From assembly GCA_963921935.1 (NCBI GenBank), contig OY998178.1:198370862-198434861 (forward strand): a stretch of 64,000 nt of DNA. Direction: 5' to 3'. The position numbers were made by a program, and so were the translations under genes. The DNA comes from Galeruca laticollis (lineage: Eukaryota > Arthropoda > Insecta > Coleoptera > Chrysomelidae). Shown piece after piece: positions 1 through 9,737 of the stretch (position 1 is its first letter; each line of letters opens with the position of its first letter). Under the pieces are notes generated by a model. It was given only the letters and a program-made list of their open reading frames with translations, was not told the origin of the DNA and did no database searches.

Positions 1-430
1 GCCCAGCTAATACCGTGAAGTCACCTTTGAGAATCTCGAGAAGATCCGCCCACGAGAAGGCCCGGCACATCCATAAAAAGATGAGCCGGGGTTTCAATTA
101 GGTCATCAAAAACAAGTGGTGTATCCACTCTATAAGGTCGTCTTTCGTCGTAATAAGTCGGCTAATGATTTGCTCCTTATAGAGGCAGAGAAAAAACACA
201 CAACAGAAGAAAACAAACAAAGCGAGATGACCGCCGAAGATATAACCATCGGGGTTACGCGGCGAAAAGAAGACGGCTCGACCCTAGCCAACAGCCATTT
301 CGGCCAGGGAAGAGCGGCACGCGATAAACGCAAACGGCGACTGAGGACCCATCGGATGAGATGGGATGCAACGCTCTTGACGGTTGTATCCCGGGAGGGA
401 CGGGCTCAGTAACGCGCACGTGTGTGTGTA
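1..430 (+). mobile_element. 3' end of gag-only non-LTR retrotransposon, copy 1
   Basis: This segment aligns with 11995-12400: both carry a shared stretch encoding a KARHIHK-like peptide, the AGCCAACAGCCATTTCGGCC block, the ACTGAGGACCCATCGGATGA block and the final ACGGGCT. It ends in a short run of GT units (about 420-429), whereas copy 2 ends in (GT)25. It is therefore the 3' UTR and the extreme 3' coding end of a non-LTR element cut by the window edge. Copy 2 has about 24 bp extra before the final block. The open frame through 116-412 has no family support and lies in what is a 3' UTR in copy 2, so it is not called as a gene. Confidence 0.7.
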
Positions 431-1266
431 TAATTTTTATGGAAGCATATTAAAAATGTTTCAGAAATTTTGCGGTTTAGACCGAAAAATTTTGGTTGAC
501 AGGGATTGCATGGAAAAAATTATGCAGTACCATGTATTTTAAATACGAGGAATTAATTTTTTTCTACTTCCGTTACTAAAACTGCATTTAAAACACGGGT
601 TTGACATGCGCAAAATGACTCTTTAAACACTAGTGTTTAAAATGCGAAAAGTCACATCTCGTTTATCTTTTGTTTTTTAAACGTCACATCAAGTGTATCT
701 TTTGCATGTTCCGTGATAATTTTGTTGTACTGTGTCATTTGAATTGTTAGTCAGCCGTCAGCCATCGTCCGTCATGTTATGAATATATAATTAAAATATA
801 ATATAATTTCTTCATTCCCGCGGGCGAAGAAAAAGTATAGTAAGCACCTCGTGTTAAAAACGTCTTTAGTCACTCGTTTCCCAAGGAACTCGTGACTAAA
901 GTAACCTTTTTGACACTTGGTACTTAATATATTATTATGTTTAGTTTTATGAAACTTTTGTTATTAAAGAAATTAAAAAATATTTTCTGAGAAAGAAAAT
1001 GTTGCGTGAAAACTGCTGGGTACATCAACTGGTTTCTCTATCGAATAAGTAAAGATATTCTGATTTTTTTACAAATAAACGATAGAGCAATTAATATGTA
1101 GTACAGAGTGACCTTGAGTTATGAATACTCTGAAAATGTCAAATGTCTCAATAAAAAAGTTAGTTAAAATCTGCTTCATATTTACAAGTAAAGAAAATAT
1201 ATAAAAGAAAAGACTATTAAGAACCATACCTAATGCGAAATGAATAATATGCCGATAAAGACTAAG
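431..1266. other. AT-rich stretch without a gene; two hairpin-forming palindromes
   Basis: No coding region is supported. Position 622-641 is a perfect 20-bp palindrome, TTTAAACACTAGTGTTTAAA, with ACTAGT at its centre. Position 840-930 folds as a long imperfect hairpin whose inner stem pairs CTTTAGTCAC (864-873) with GTGACTAAAG (892-901), and whose outer arms (CACCTCGTGTTAAAAA against CTTTTTGACACTTGGT) also pair. Both resemble the hairpins found near 28.1, 34.0, 36.2 and 37.2 kb. Confidence 0.5.
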
Positions 1267-3347
1267 AAAAATAAACGGTTTTAAAGATCAAAACTAACTT
1301 TTCCCCATCCTATCATAAAATTCGGAGGCTGTATTGTGCTAATAAACCGAAATTTCTCCAAAAATGACCAAAAATGTGGCAGTTCCAGTGCCATAGCACC
1401 CGTTGTACTAGTTCTGGTGAGTTAAGAATCCATAAGGTTCATCTGTGAGATGCCCTGCACAATATCCAATCATAAAATTGGTTAATTGTATACACCCGGA
1501 AGCTGTATCGTGCTAACAAGAAACAGTGGCCGACAACGACAACGATAATGACACGACGACGATATACACACAGGATTTTTTTTAAAACCCCGTTTTTCCT
1601 GTCTATAAGACGCCCTGCCCTGAACAATGTTCAATCATAAAGTTGGTCACCTTTAGACGGAGGCTGTATCGTGTTAACAAACTGAAAATTTTCCAAAAAT
1701 GACAAAAGTTTGCTACTTCAAGTACCATAGCACCCGTTGTACTGGCTCTGGTGCGCTGAAAATCAATAGAGTTTATCTGTGAGATGTCCTAAACAATATT
1801 CAATCATAAAATTGGTGACTTGTTGTACTCTGGAGGATGTATCGTGCCAACAAGCTTAAATTTCTCCAAAAATTACAAAAATAGCATACTTCAAGTACCA
1901 TAGTACCCATTGTACTAGATCTGGTGAGCTGAAAATCAATAGGGTTCATCTGGAGGATGTCCTGAACATTACTAAATTATAAAATTGGTGACTTGTTGCA
2001 CTACGGAGACTGTATCGTGCTAACAAGACATGTAACGAAAAGTGGCCGACGACAACAACATACGAGTACCTACATACAGGATTTTTTTTTCTAAAAATCA
2101 TATATTCGTATTGTTCTTGGTGAAAAAAAATAATTCAAAATTCCAACTTTTTTGGGGCAAACTAACTTTTCTAGCGTATTATTTAGGTTGGGCGGAAAGG
2201 CAATAACAATCAGAAAGTTAGAAGAGCCTTTCAAAGGAGTAATAATCGAGTATATCAAAAGACGAAGAGAGCAAGATGGAAAAAATAGAGATCGTCACTA
2301 TCAGTTTTTATAAACCCACTGTTTCTATTTTTTGAGCAATGTCTTTCCATATTTCCTAATCCCTGCATTTTCTCCATATTTTTGATACTTAAATCTTTAC
2401 TTTATGAGCTTTCAATTACGCTCTTCTATTCCATTCCAAACTTTTCAAAGTACTCTTATGTTGTGTTCTATTTTTGAGCTCTAATTTTATACTAAATAAT
2501 TACTTTCCCATATAGCTCTAATAACTCATTCTCTAAATATATTTACAATATATCTATTACTTTTCCGCCCACCCTATCTAATATGCGAAAAATGTAGTGG
2601 TTTATCCCAAAATATGTTGCAATTTAGCATTTTTTTGAGTTATTTTTACATTATCCATCAAGAACAGTACGAAAAACGGTTTTTAGAAAAAAAATTCTGT
2701 GTGTATGTCGTCGTCGTTGTCGTCGGCCACTTTTCATAACATGGTCTTGTTAGCACGATACAGCCTCCGGAGTGCAACAAGTCACCAGTTTTATGATTGA
2801 ATATTTATTGTTCAGGACATCTCTCAGATGAATCCTATTGATTTTCAGCTCACCAGAGCCAGTACGACGTGTGCTATGGTACTTGAACAACGACATTTTT
2901 GTCATTATTGGAGAAATTTCAGTTTTAGCACGATAGAGCCTCCAGAGTGTATACAAGTGACAAATTTTATGATCGGATATTGTACAAGGCGTCGTATAGA
3001 TGAACCTTATTGATTTTCAGTTCACTGGAGCTAGTACAAGCGGGTGCTATGGCACTAGAAGTGCCACATTTTTGGTAATTTTTGGAGAAATTGCGGGTTA
3101 TTAGCACGATACATCCTCCAGAGTGTATACAAGTGACCAGTAGTATAATTGGATATGTTTCAGTGTGTGTAACAGATGAACAGTTGAGCGTGTACAACGG
3201 GCCCTATAAATCCAGATATACTACATTTTTGATTATTTTTGGAGAAATTTCGGTTTGTTATCACGATACAACCTCGGAAGTGTATATTGTTCAGGGCATC
3301 TCACAGATGCGGAAAAGTTAGTTTTAATCTTTAAAACAGTTTATTTT
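1267..3347. mobile_element. Foldback transposable element, copy 1
   Basis: The left end (TAAACGGTTTTAAAG...ACTAACTTTTCC, 1272-1303) reappears inverted at the right end (GGAAAAGTTAGTTTTAATC..., 3311-3347). Inside, the left arm (about 1310-2060) holds direct repeats of 155-175 bp, each with a GAGGCTGTATCGTGCTAACA-like box. The right arm (about 2740-3300) holds the same units inverted, with TTAGCACGATACAGCCTCC. The inner ends also pair: a GGTTGGGCGGAAAGG motif near 2190 against CTTTTCCGCCCACCCTATC near 2560. The loop (about 2215-2555) has no ORF of note. This architecture of long terminal inverted repeats built from short tandem subrepeats is that of Foldback (FB) elements. No transposase is present, so the copy is non-autonomous. 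No convincing target duplication was seen. Confidence 0.75.
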
Positions 3348-3491
3348 TATTTATTTTGGTAGGTTTAGATCTTTGTCCCTTCCTTTATTAGTTAAATTTA
3401 CTCCCGGTCTAATTTCTTGCAATTATATTCTTATTCTGCATTTCCATTTACTTTTTGGAGCCTTACTATATGGAATCTTCTAATGTTACCG

Positions 3492-3605
3492 TTATAAATG
3501 AAACTAACTGTTTCTAAATTCCACAATATAATGTGAAAATGATAGAAATTCTAAAAAAATGACAATTATTCGATATTACTAAATATCATCGTCAGAATGT
3601 GTTAT
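3492..3605 (-). repeat. SINE-like repeat family, partial copy
   Basis: The segment begins with the family's constant end (TAAATGAAACTAACTGTTTC) and runs through the block with ATTCTAAAAAAATGACAATT and the CATCGTCAGAATG box. It matches the copies at 9386, 44580 and 54717. Beyond CGTCAGAATG it diverges, so it is truncated. Strand is given relative to the copies at 44580 and 54717, whose constant end lies at the right. Confidence 0.6.
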
Positions 3606-4584
3606 GTTCCACTTCAGTTTGCCCTAAACGTCCACCTAAAAGCTTGGCAGAATACTTACTTAATTATGGCTAGCTGGAAAGTAAATTGAGCAATAAGGTT
3701 CGTGTATCCAAATTAATACTATTGTTGGACTACATACATTTATTCGGGTAGATAGTTCTGTTGGATACAAACGAGAATAATCGACCTGGTAAGTAGAATT
3801 AACATTGAGTGGTATTATGTTTTGGTTTTAAAAACCTTGAATTCACTACTTAGTTTCGAGACTCAGATCTTACTAAATGATACTATTTGGTTACAGGAGG
3901 ATAAGTAATATGTGAACTTAGTGGCTATGCCACTATTAGTAGTTGCCCCAATTGGACCAATTGGTTTACATAAAGTGTAAGTATTATTACCTATATTCTA
4001 AACTACAATATAAAAAAAAATGGAATCAATCAATGAATATATACAAAGGGGTAGTACTATTATTATGGCGTTTCTTTTTACAGGGTACAGATGCTACTTA
4101 TAAAAATGGAAAGCTCTTACTTGAGTGCATGCTAAGCCAAATTTACGTAGCAGGAAAAACCGTCCATCAGCAGGTACAAGCAGGTGGTGAAGTCTACGGG
4201 TGTAATCCTAGAGGTGTGCAATCACCAGACTAAGAACTAGCATGCAAAAAAAAGACTATGATACTGGATGCGAAGGTCGAGCAATGTACTAACTACTTGT
4301 TACACAGAATACCATGCAGCAATCTGGATAAAAAGAATGCTAACCTTGTTAGGTTGCAAGTGATACTTGAGGCAAGAAGGCCTAAAAGCAATGATATGAT
4401 GAGTAAAATAAAATTATAAGTACTGGATGTACATTTGAACACTTACCGATGGTGGAGTATGGCCTTATTGTTTATATTTTAGGTTTCTTATTGAATTATA
4501 ATTGAATCCACTTAAAGTGAAATTTCACCAGAAATTTATAATAATAATCCAACATTAAACCACAATTATTTCTTTGGTTTCAAG

Positions 4585-4653
4585 ATACAAAATCCGTTAA
4601 GTACGAAAATATGCCATCAGCACATGCTAAGACAACCTCAAAACCAAAAAAAG
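4585..4653 (+). other. Weak candidate exon
   Basis: A pyrimidine-rich stretch ending TTTGGTTTCAAG precedes 69 nt of open sequence that encodes TKSVKYENMPSAHAKTTSKP in one frame, followed by GTATGA as a possible donor. The composition is less AT-rich than its flanks. No family is recognised and no neighbouring exon was found, so this may be chance. Confidence 0.15.
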
Positions 4654-4969
4654 GTATGAAATATGGAGGGAATTTAGAAACATCAAATTTCCTCTGTTTA
4701 TGTCAGACTAACATTTTACCTCCATAGAACAGGTAGCCACTACACAGGTAACTGATAAATGTACTTAGGTACTCAGCACTAATCAGAAAGAAGAAGTACT
4801 TGCAGATTAAGTTGACATATATGAACTAACCTAGATTAATTACTTTGTAAACAAAGGATTTTTATGATATCCAATAATGAAATTGTTATCAATTAATAAA
4901 TAGCTTTCAACTGCTGGGTAAGTAATTTATTACATTATGTGTTTATGTTGTTATAAATCCGAATAAAAC

Positions 4970-5070
4970 ATTGTTTCGGTGGAACCGTAACAAATGACAG
5001 AAGTTACGTTTTATTTGATGCCTACCTGATGTTAAATAATTATTTTTGGCTATACCAAGAGTTTCTTTGT
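4970..5070 (-). repeat. SINE-like repeat family, distal fragment
   Basis: This segment carries the distal part of the SINE-like family: ATTGTTTCGG, AATGACAGAAGTTACGTTTT, ATGCCTACCTGATG and TATTTTTGGCTA. The same blocks occur in the same order at 9480-9560 and, inverted, at 54825-54900. The constant end is missing. Confidence 0.6.
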
Positions 5071-5414
5071 TGTTGTCATTACTAGAAATCATCGTAAGCA
5101 ATACATTATTCTCTATGATGGAAAATCAATAAATACTAACTGTGGTAAGCTAATTTTTTTCTCTCTAACATTTAAATTTTTTCGAAAAGAAAGGGTATAG
5201 GCGTGGGGCGAGTATCATTGTATATCGCAGTCACTGCCGTTTTAGTTTTTTGTAAGTAAGAGTGTAGAGCAACGTGCGTTTTACTACCGTGTCTATTACC
5301 AGAACTTTCGAGTTTTTATCACTGTTCGCCTTCTCCCCGTTAAATTAAGAATGGTGATTTCTAAAGAAAAACTGATAATACGAAACAAAGCTTTAAGCAA
5401 AATTATGAAAAGTA

Positions 5415-5879
5415 GGGGAATGTGGGGTAATTTGGACATGGGGCACATTGGGACAGTTTGAATTTTGCGCGTTTATTTAGATTGAACTTATTTCTCTTGC
5501 TGTCAGAGTTATGTTTAAAAGGACTTTATAAATAGTCTTTTATGGTTTATGGTTTTTGCTCATCTAAGTGAGTATTTCTTGATTTTATTCATAAGGCTGT
5601 AACTTGCTAAAGATAAATGTTATAATGGGGAAAGACTGCTATTTATACCAGCACTCCAGAAAAGGATAAAGTAGAAAAAGAAGCAGAAAACAAAAGGCAA
5701 AAACAGCTAAAGAAACAAAGTCTTAAAAAAAGAAAAAGCAATTGAAGAAACGGGTGTTTGAAGATGCTTCCGATAATGAGAAAAACAACAAAAAACATAA
5801 AATGCGTAAAACACAAAGGACTAAGTCTAGTTCAACAGATGAAAACCCCTTAACAGTCCCAATGTGCTCCACTCTCCCC
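5415..5879 (+). mobile_element. Non-autonomous pogo/Tigger-like element with remnant transposase 3' end
   Basis: The element is bounded by TA dinucleotides (5413-5414 and 5880-5881), as expected for the IS630/Tc1/mariner superfamily. Its ends are inverted: GGGGAATGTGGGG at the left against CTCCACTCTCCCC at the right; the subterminal GGGGCACATTGGGACAGT also pairs with AACAGTCCCAATGTGCTCC. Between them, from about 5640, a lysine-rich frame reads TPEKDKVEKEAENKRQKQLK and continues KKRKSN before a stop. That resembles the basic C-terminal tails of pogo/Tigger transposases. The DDE catalytic domain is absent, so this is an internally deleted derivative of 465 bp. Assignment to pogo rests on the TIR style and this tail only. 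Confidence 0.6.
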
Positions 5880-6010
5880 TACGTCGATCACATATTTCGA
5901 TTTCAATTTTTTTCAAAATATTTATAGTGGGATACCACTGTATTTTGTTGCTCATGGATCAGAACTTTTTAATCTAATTATTTTCACATTTTGAATCGCC
6001 AGAAACTCAC

Positions 6011-6094
6011 TTTAAGGATATTGTCCACATCGTGGGGAGCTGGTGTAGCAGATGGTAAGGTTTCTCTTGGTCCAGTTGCAGATCCTTGAGATTT
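6011..6094 (-). other. Candidate host-gene exon (84 nt, phase 0-0)
   Basis: On the minus strand TTTTGTTGCAG at the right border is a good splice acceptor, and GTGAGT at the left border is a consensus donor. The 84 nt between them are open and encode 28 residues, starting KSQGSATGPRETLPSATP and ending HDVDNILK, in a frame that begins exactly at the exon edge. Length divisible by three and phase 0 at both ends are typical of a cassette exon. The composition is clearly less AT-rich than the flanks. The product is not recognised. It is the strongest candidate for host, non-transposon coding sequence in the window; partner exons would lie outside or be too short to see. Confidence 0.5.
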
Positions 6095-6539
6095 CTGCAA
6101 CAAAATATATAATTTTAGTACTGAAAATTGCAATATATTCAATAAATTATTTATTCCAAATTTTGAGTAATTGATGTTCAAACTAAAATAATCTAGTCCG
6201 TCTATCCGACTGAATAAGTTCATTTCCGGCCCTTGTCAATGTTTATTGTTAGTTCTACTGTATAATACCGTCAGAGTCAAAAAAGTCTTAACGCTTAAGG
6301 CAAAAAATGCTAGTTCAGTTACAAAGTCTGTATTATTATAAATCTCAAGATGTAGTTATTTCTCAAAAAAATCCAACAAAACAATATTCGAGAAATGTTT
6401 TTATTGCATATATATGCATATTTTACTTGCATTTGCTAGTGCGATCGACAATTTCTCTCCTATAAGGCAATACTCAGTTTACATAACCTCCATGTTACTG
6501 CTTCATAGAGGAAACTTATCGGATGTAATTACACAAGTA

Positions 6540-7853
6540 CGGTATCCGCCAAAATAAACAGTACCGAAACAGAGAGTGCTGTGGAGTTGTTTATGTAATA
6601 TGGATTTGTCATATTTGACTTAATTGTCAATAGTTGATATATTAATAGTACGCTGCAGTTAAATTTGATTTAAAAATGGTTCTAACAACGGAAGAAAAAG
6701 TTTTTTTGGTAGAGCATTATTCTCGTTCATACGGAAAAGGTCGTAATGATGGTCCAAGCTTAGAACAGGTGTCAATAAAATATCAACAAAAATTTAATAA
6801 AGCAGCTCCTAGTAAAAGTGTGATGTTAGCTGTTGTTGAAAAATTTCGTCGCACTGGTAGTGTATTGTGTCAACGTAAAGGTTCTTCAGATCGTCGAAAA
6901 ACAGTATGCACTAACGAAAATGAAGGACGTGTTTTTAACCAAGTTGTGCAATCACCTCAAAGAAGTCTTGTAAGAACTGCATGTAAACTCAACATTAGTC
7001 AAACGTCTTTACGTCGCATGTTCAAATCAATTGGTGGTTATCCATACCGTATTCAAGTTGGACAACGACTAAATGCTGCGGACAAACGTGCAAGAGAAAT
7101 TTACTGTGGTCGCATGTTGAGTTTAATTTACGAAGATCCCGAATTTTTGAAAAACATATGGTTTTCAGACGAGAGTCACGTTCATCTTAGCGGCTATATT
7201 AATCGACAAACAACCAGATTTCTTGGATTTAAACGTCCTGATGTCATTGTAGAGAAACCACTCCACAGTCTTCGAGTTACCGTTTGGTGCGCGGTATCTG
7301 GTCATGGAATGATTGGTCCTTATTTCGTTGAAGATGATAATCAGAATCCACTTACTGTTAACCAAGAGCGTTATAGAGAGAAAATTATTATACCTTTTGT
7401 GAGAGATCTAAATAACTTTTGCCGTGCACGAAATCTACAGTTTCGTACACAATGGTTCCAACAAGATGGTGCAACGAGCCATACAGCTGTGCGCACCTTA
7501 GATTTACTCCGTCAGCATTTCGATAATAGAATAATTTCTCGGGGAACAGACTTCGAATATCCTTCTCATTCACCTGATCTGACGCCACCTGACGCATACA
7601 TTTGGGGCATAATAAAGGACAAAATATTTCACTCGGAAAATCCGCCGGCGAATATTGCCGAACTACGGGAAAGAATACAAAATATTTTTCGGCAGTTACA
7701 TCAACCACTTTTTATAAATATGTTTATTGACTCACAAAATCGATATGAAGCTTGTTTGCGTCGAAATGGTGAACATTTTGAACACTTACATTACAGAAAT
7801 TAAAAATTAATTTTTATTTTTATTTTCGGTACTGTTTATTTAGGCGGATACTG
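6540..7853 (+). mobile_element. Complete DD41D mariner element
   Basis: The 1314-bp element is flanked by TA on both sides (6538-6539, 7854-7855). Its terminal inverted repeats are about 31 bp: CGGTATCCGCCAAAATAAAC at the left against GTTTATTTAGGCGGATACTG at the right, with AGTACCGAAA inside each. Between them lies one uninterrupted transposase gene. TIRs, target duplication and ORF are all present, so this is a structurally complete copy. The similarity of the two TIRs, with only two or three differences, suggests recent insertion. Confidence 0.9.
6676..7803 (+). CDS. mariner-type transposase, DD41D (rosa-like)
   Basis: This 375-residue protein is of full length for a mariner/Tc1 transposase. 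Residues 1-130 form the helix-turn-helix DNA-binding region (MVLTTEEK, then SPQRSLVRTACKLNISQTSL). The catalytic domain has the first Asp in IWFSDESHVHL (about residue 164), the second in WFQQDGATSHTA (about 262) and the third in LTPPDAYIWG, 41 residues between the second and third. That DD41D spacing is known from the rosa subfamily. All three acidic residues are intact and there is no stop or frameshift. The enzyme would bind the TIRs and cut and paste the element at TA sites in the nucleus. The start is the first ATG, 136 bp inside the left end, and the stop lies 50 bp before the right end. It is one of the few undamaged genes in the window and could still be functional. Confidence 0.9.
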   Translation: MVLTTEEKVFLVEHYSRSYGKGRNDGPSLEQVSIKYQQKFNKAAPSKSVMLAVVEKFRRTGSVLCQRKGSSDRRKTVCTNENEGRVFNQVVQSPQRSLVRTACKLNISQTSLRRMFKSIGGYPYRIQVGQRLNAADKRAREIYCGRMLSLIYEDPEFLKNIWFSDESHVHLSGYINRQTTRFLGFKRPDVIVEKPLHSLRVTVWCAVSGHGMIGPYFVEDDNQNPLTVNQERYREKIIIPFVRDLNNFCRARNLQFRTQWFQQDGATSHTAVRTLDLLRQHFDNRIISRGTDFEYPSHSPDLTPPDAYIWGIIKDKIFHSENPPANIAELRERIQNIFRQLHQPLFINMFIDSQNRYEACLRRNGEHFEHLHYRN

Positions 7854-8030
7854 TACATAAAAATCACCAGTAATTTTCTATGACAGCATGTTTTCTAAAA
7901 ACTGCAAGAGTTTATTTTCATATTTTTTCGAAAGAAACCGACTCCGAAGGAGGAGGGCTCTTTTAACAAAATATGAAAATAATCTAATGCAGTTTTTTAC
8001 TGAAAACATGCTTGAATGTAAAATTATCAG

Positions 8031-8344
8031 GTTTATTTTGATGCACGAGTGCAATTCGGTAGAATATTTCCCGAGTATATAATAGTTATGCATGTCAAGA
8101 TCACAAACGCACATGTTAACAATCGTTACTATAGATATGGACCTATTGGGAAATTTTCGATATCTACCGGGCAAATATCGCTGTAATTATTCGAAAATGT
8201 CCTGCTTCGTGCTTCCTATGGAATTTTTAATATAGGATGGAAATATTCAAAGTAATTTACACTTACATTTCTCATTAATTATGACATACATTTATGTGAA
8301 ATGATTTTGAAGTACTATACAATATTAAATTGTAAGCAAGCACT
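8031..8344. other. AT-rich stretch, nothing recognised
   Basis: No ORF with family support and no repeat shared with the rest of the window was seen here. It may include the outer flank of the palindromic element and the missing half of the foldback copy that follows. Confidence 0.4.
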
Positions 8345-8787
8345 CCTCAATAAGTAGCTACATTACTTTTCCGCCCGCCCTATCTAAGACGCGAGTCAAG
8401 TGTTGGTTTACCCCAAAACATGTTGGAGTTTTTATTTTAATTATTTTTTCATTTTTCAGCGCGAAATAGACGAAAAACGGGTTTGTAGAAAAAAATCCTG
8501 TGTGTGTCGTCGTCGTTGTCGTCGGCCATTTTTTTGTAACATGTCTTGTTAGAGCGATACAGCCTCTAGAGTGTATACAAGTCACCCATTTTAAGATTGG
8601 ATATCATTCAGGGCGTCTCAGATATGAACCCTACTGATTTTCAGCTTACCAGAGCCAGTACAACGGATCCTACAGATATAGGTACTACATTTGGGGTAAT
8701 TTTTGGAGAAATTTCTGTTTGTTAGCACGATACAGCCTCCGGAAGTGCGGAAAAGTTGGTTTTAATATTTAAAACCATTTACTTTTT
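8345..8787. mobile_element. Foldback element, copy 2 (right half only)
   Basis: Starting at TTACTTTTCCGCCCGCCCTA, this copy follows the right arm of the 1267-3347 element in order: the GTCGTCGTTGTCGTCGGCCA block, a TTAGAGCGATACAGCCTC box, TTTTCAGCTTACCAGAGCC, a second TTAGCACGATACAGCCTCC box and the terminal GGAAAAGTTGGTTTTAAT. It has fewer subrepeats than copy 1. The left arm is absent, so it is a half element. Confidence 0.75.
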
Positions 8788-9385
8788 ATTCGAAATGATT
8801 GGTAAGTTCAATATTTTCAAAAAATATATGTACAGGCGTGTTCAAATTTCGCGGGCTACATACATTCGATTTTTTTTTCTTATGTTGGTAGACATGCCGT
8901 TGATCAGCCATTTGAATTGTTAGTTTATCTGACAAATATAAAGGTTAGACGGGTTAAAATGTTGACTATGAAAGTAGTAGGAGTGAGAAGTCAGCTTCAG
9001 AGCGCAAGCAAAGAAGTAGACTTAGAAGTGAAGCGGAATTTTTGAGAAAGCGATCGGACGGGGTTAATTTTTATCAACCGAACCAGCGAAAGCTTACCAA
9101 AAAGCCAAAAACAGCGTTGTAAACGCAAATAGTGTTTTTTAACACTCTTTTATGTTTATGATAATTTTAAAAAATTTCTAAATTTTTATAATTGTAAATT
9201 AACATAAGAAAGATAGATACAATAATACATAAAAGATGTATACAATCTAATAAATAATTTAAAAAAGTAATTATTGCTAAAAAGACATGAATAAACAAAA
9301 CAAAGAATCACTGAAGCGCCAAAGACGCTTGTACGTGATATTTTCACATAATTAAAATAACTTACAAAACACCATACATATAGTG
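8788..9385. other. Non-coding stretch, nothing recognised
   Basis: AT-rich sequence without supported ORFs. A GTGTTCAAATTTCGCGGGCT segment near 8840 has the look of a DNA-transposon terminus, but no partner end was found. Confidence 0.35.
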
Positions 9386-9638
9386 TTTTAAATGAAACTT
9401 ACTGTTTCTAGTTAACTCCACAGTCTATTGAAAAATGTTAAAAATTCTAAAAAATTAAAAATCGTTTCGATATTACTCAAATACCATCGTCAGAATGACA
9501 GAAGTTACATTTCATTTGATGCCTACCTGATGTTTAATTATTTTTGGCTAGTCCAAGAAGTGATTGACTTAATATATGTTAATAGAAAAAATAAGATATG
9601 ATATTACAAATATTAAAGCTTAGATATTATTAGCCTTA
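9386..9638 (-). repeat. SINE-like repeat family, near full-length copy
   Basis: About 250 bp matching the inverse of 54717-54994 almost end to end: TTTAAATGAAACTTACTGTT, TAAAAATTCTAAAAAATT, CATCGTCAGAATGACAGAAG, ATGCCTACCTGATGTTTAAT, TTGGCTAGTCCAAGAAG and AAGCTTAGATATTATTAGCC. It is the second-longest copy in the window. No clear flanking duplication was seen. Confidence 0.7.
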
Positions 9639-9737
9639 TGGGGATATCCTGGGTATCATTGTTCCCAATTAAGATCAGTATAACTGTGCAATGATATAGA
9701 AAACCAGGAAAACTATATCTGCTGATCTTTATAATTA

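Larger units (their letters stand above)
3348..4969. other. Non-coding stretch with one SINE-like copy
   Basis: Apart from the SINE-like fragment at 3492-3605 and a weak exon candidate at 4585-4653, no gene or mobile element is recognised. The stretch is AT-rich and looks intergenic or intronic. Confidence 0.4.
6460..8030. repeat. Palindromic (foldback) element interrupted by the mariner
   Basis: Sequence right of the mariner (7857-8030) folds on itself: CAGCATGTTTTC (7884-7895) and AAAACTGCA pair with TGCAGTTTTTTAC and GAAAACATGCT (8002-8012). The outer stem runs to about 8030. Beyond it, GTGCAATTCGG...GCACGAGTGCA pairs with sequence left of the mariner near 6515-6537 (GGATGTAATTACACAAG), so the mariner appears to have inserted in the left arm. 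The family is not recognised; it carries no ORF of its own. Confidence 0.45.

Noticed and set aside
116..412. Open frame of 98 codons at the left edge
   Set aside because: It begins with GTG, has no family support, and lies in sequence that is 3' UTR in the second copy of the same element.
3943..4233. Open frame of 96 codons
   Set aside because: No recognised motif; a TTTCTTTTTACAG inside it could be an acceptor but no matching donor or homologue is seen.
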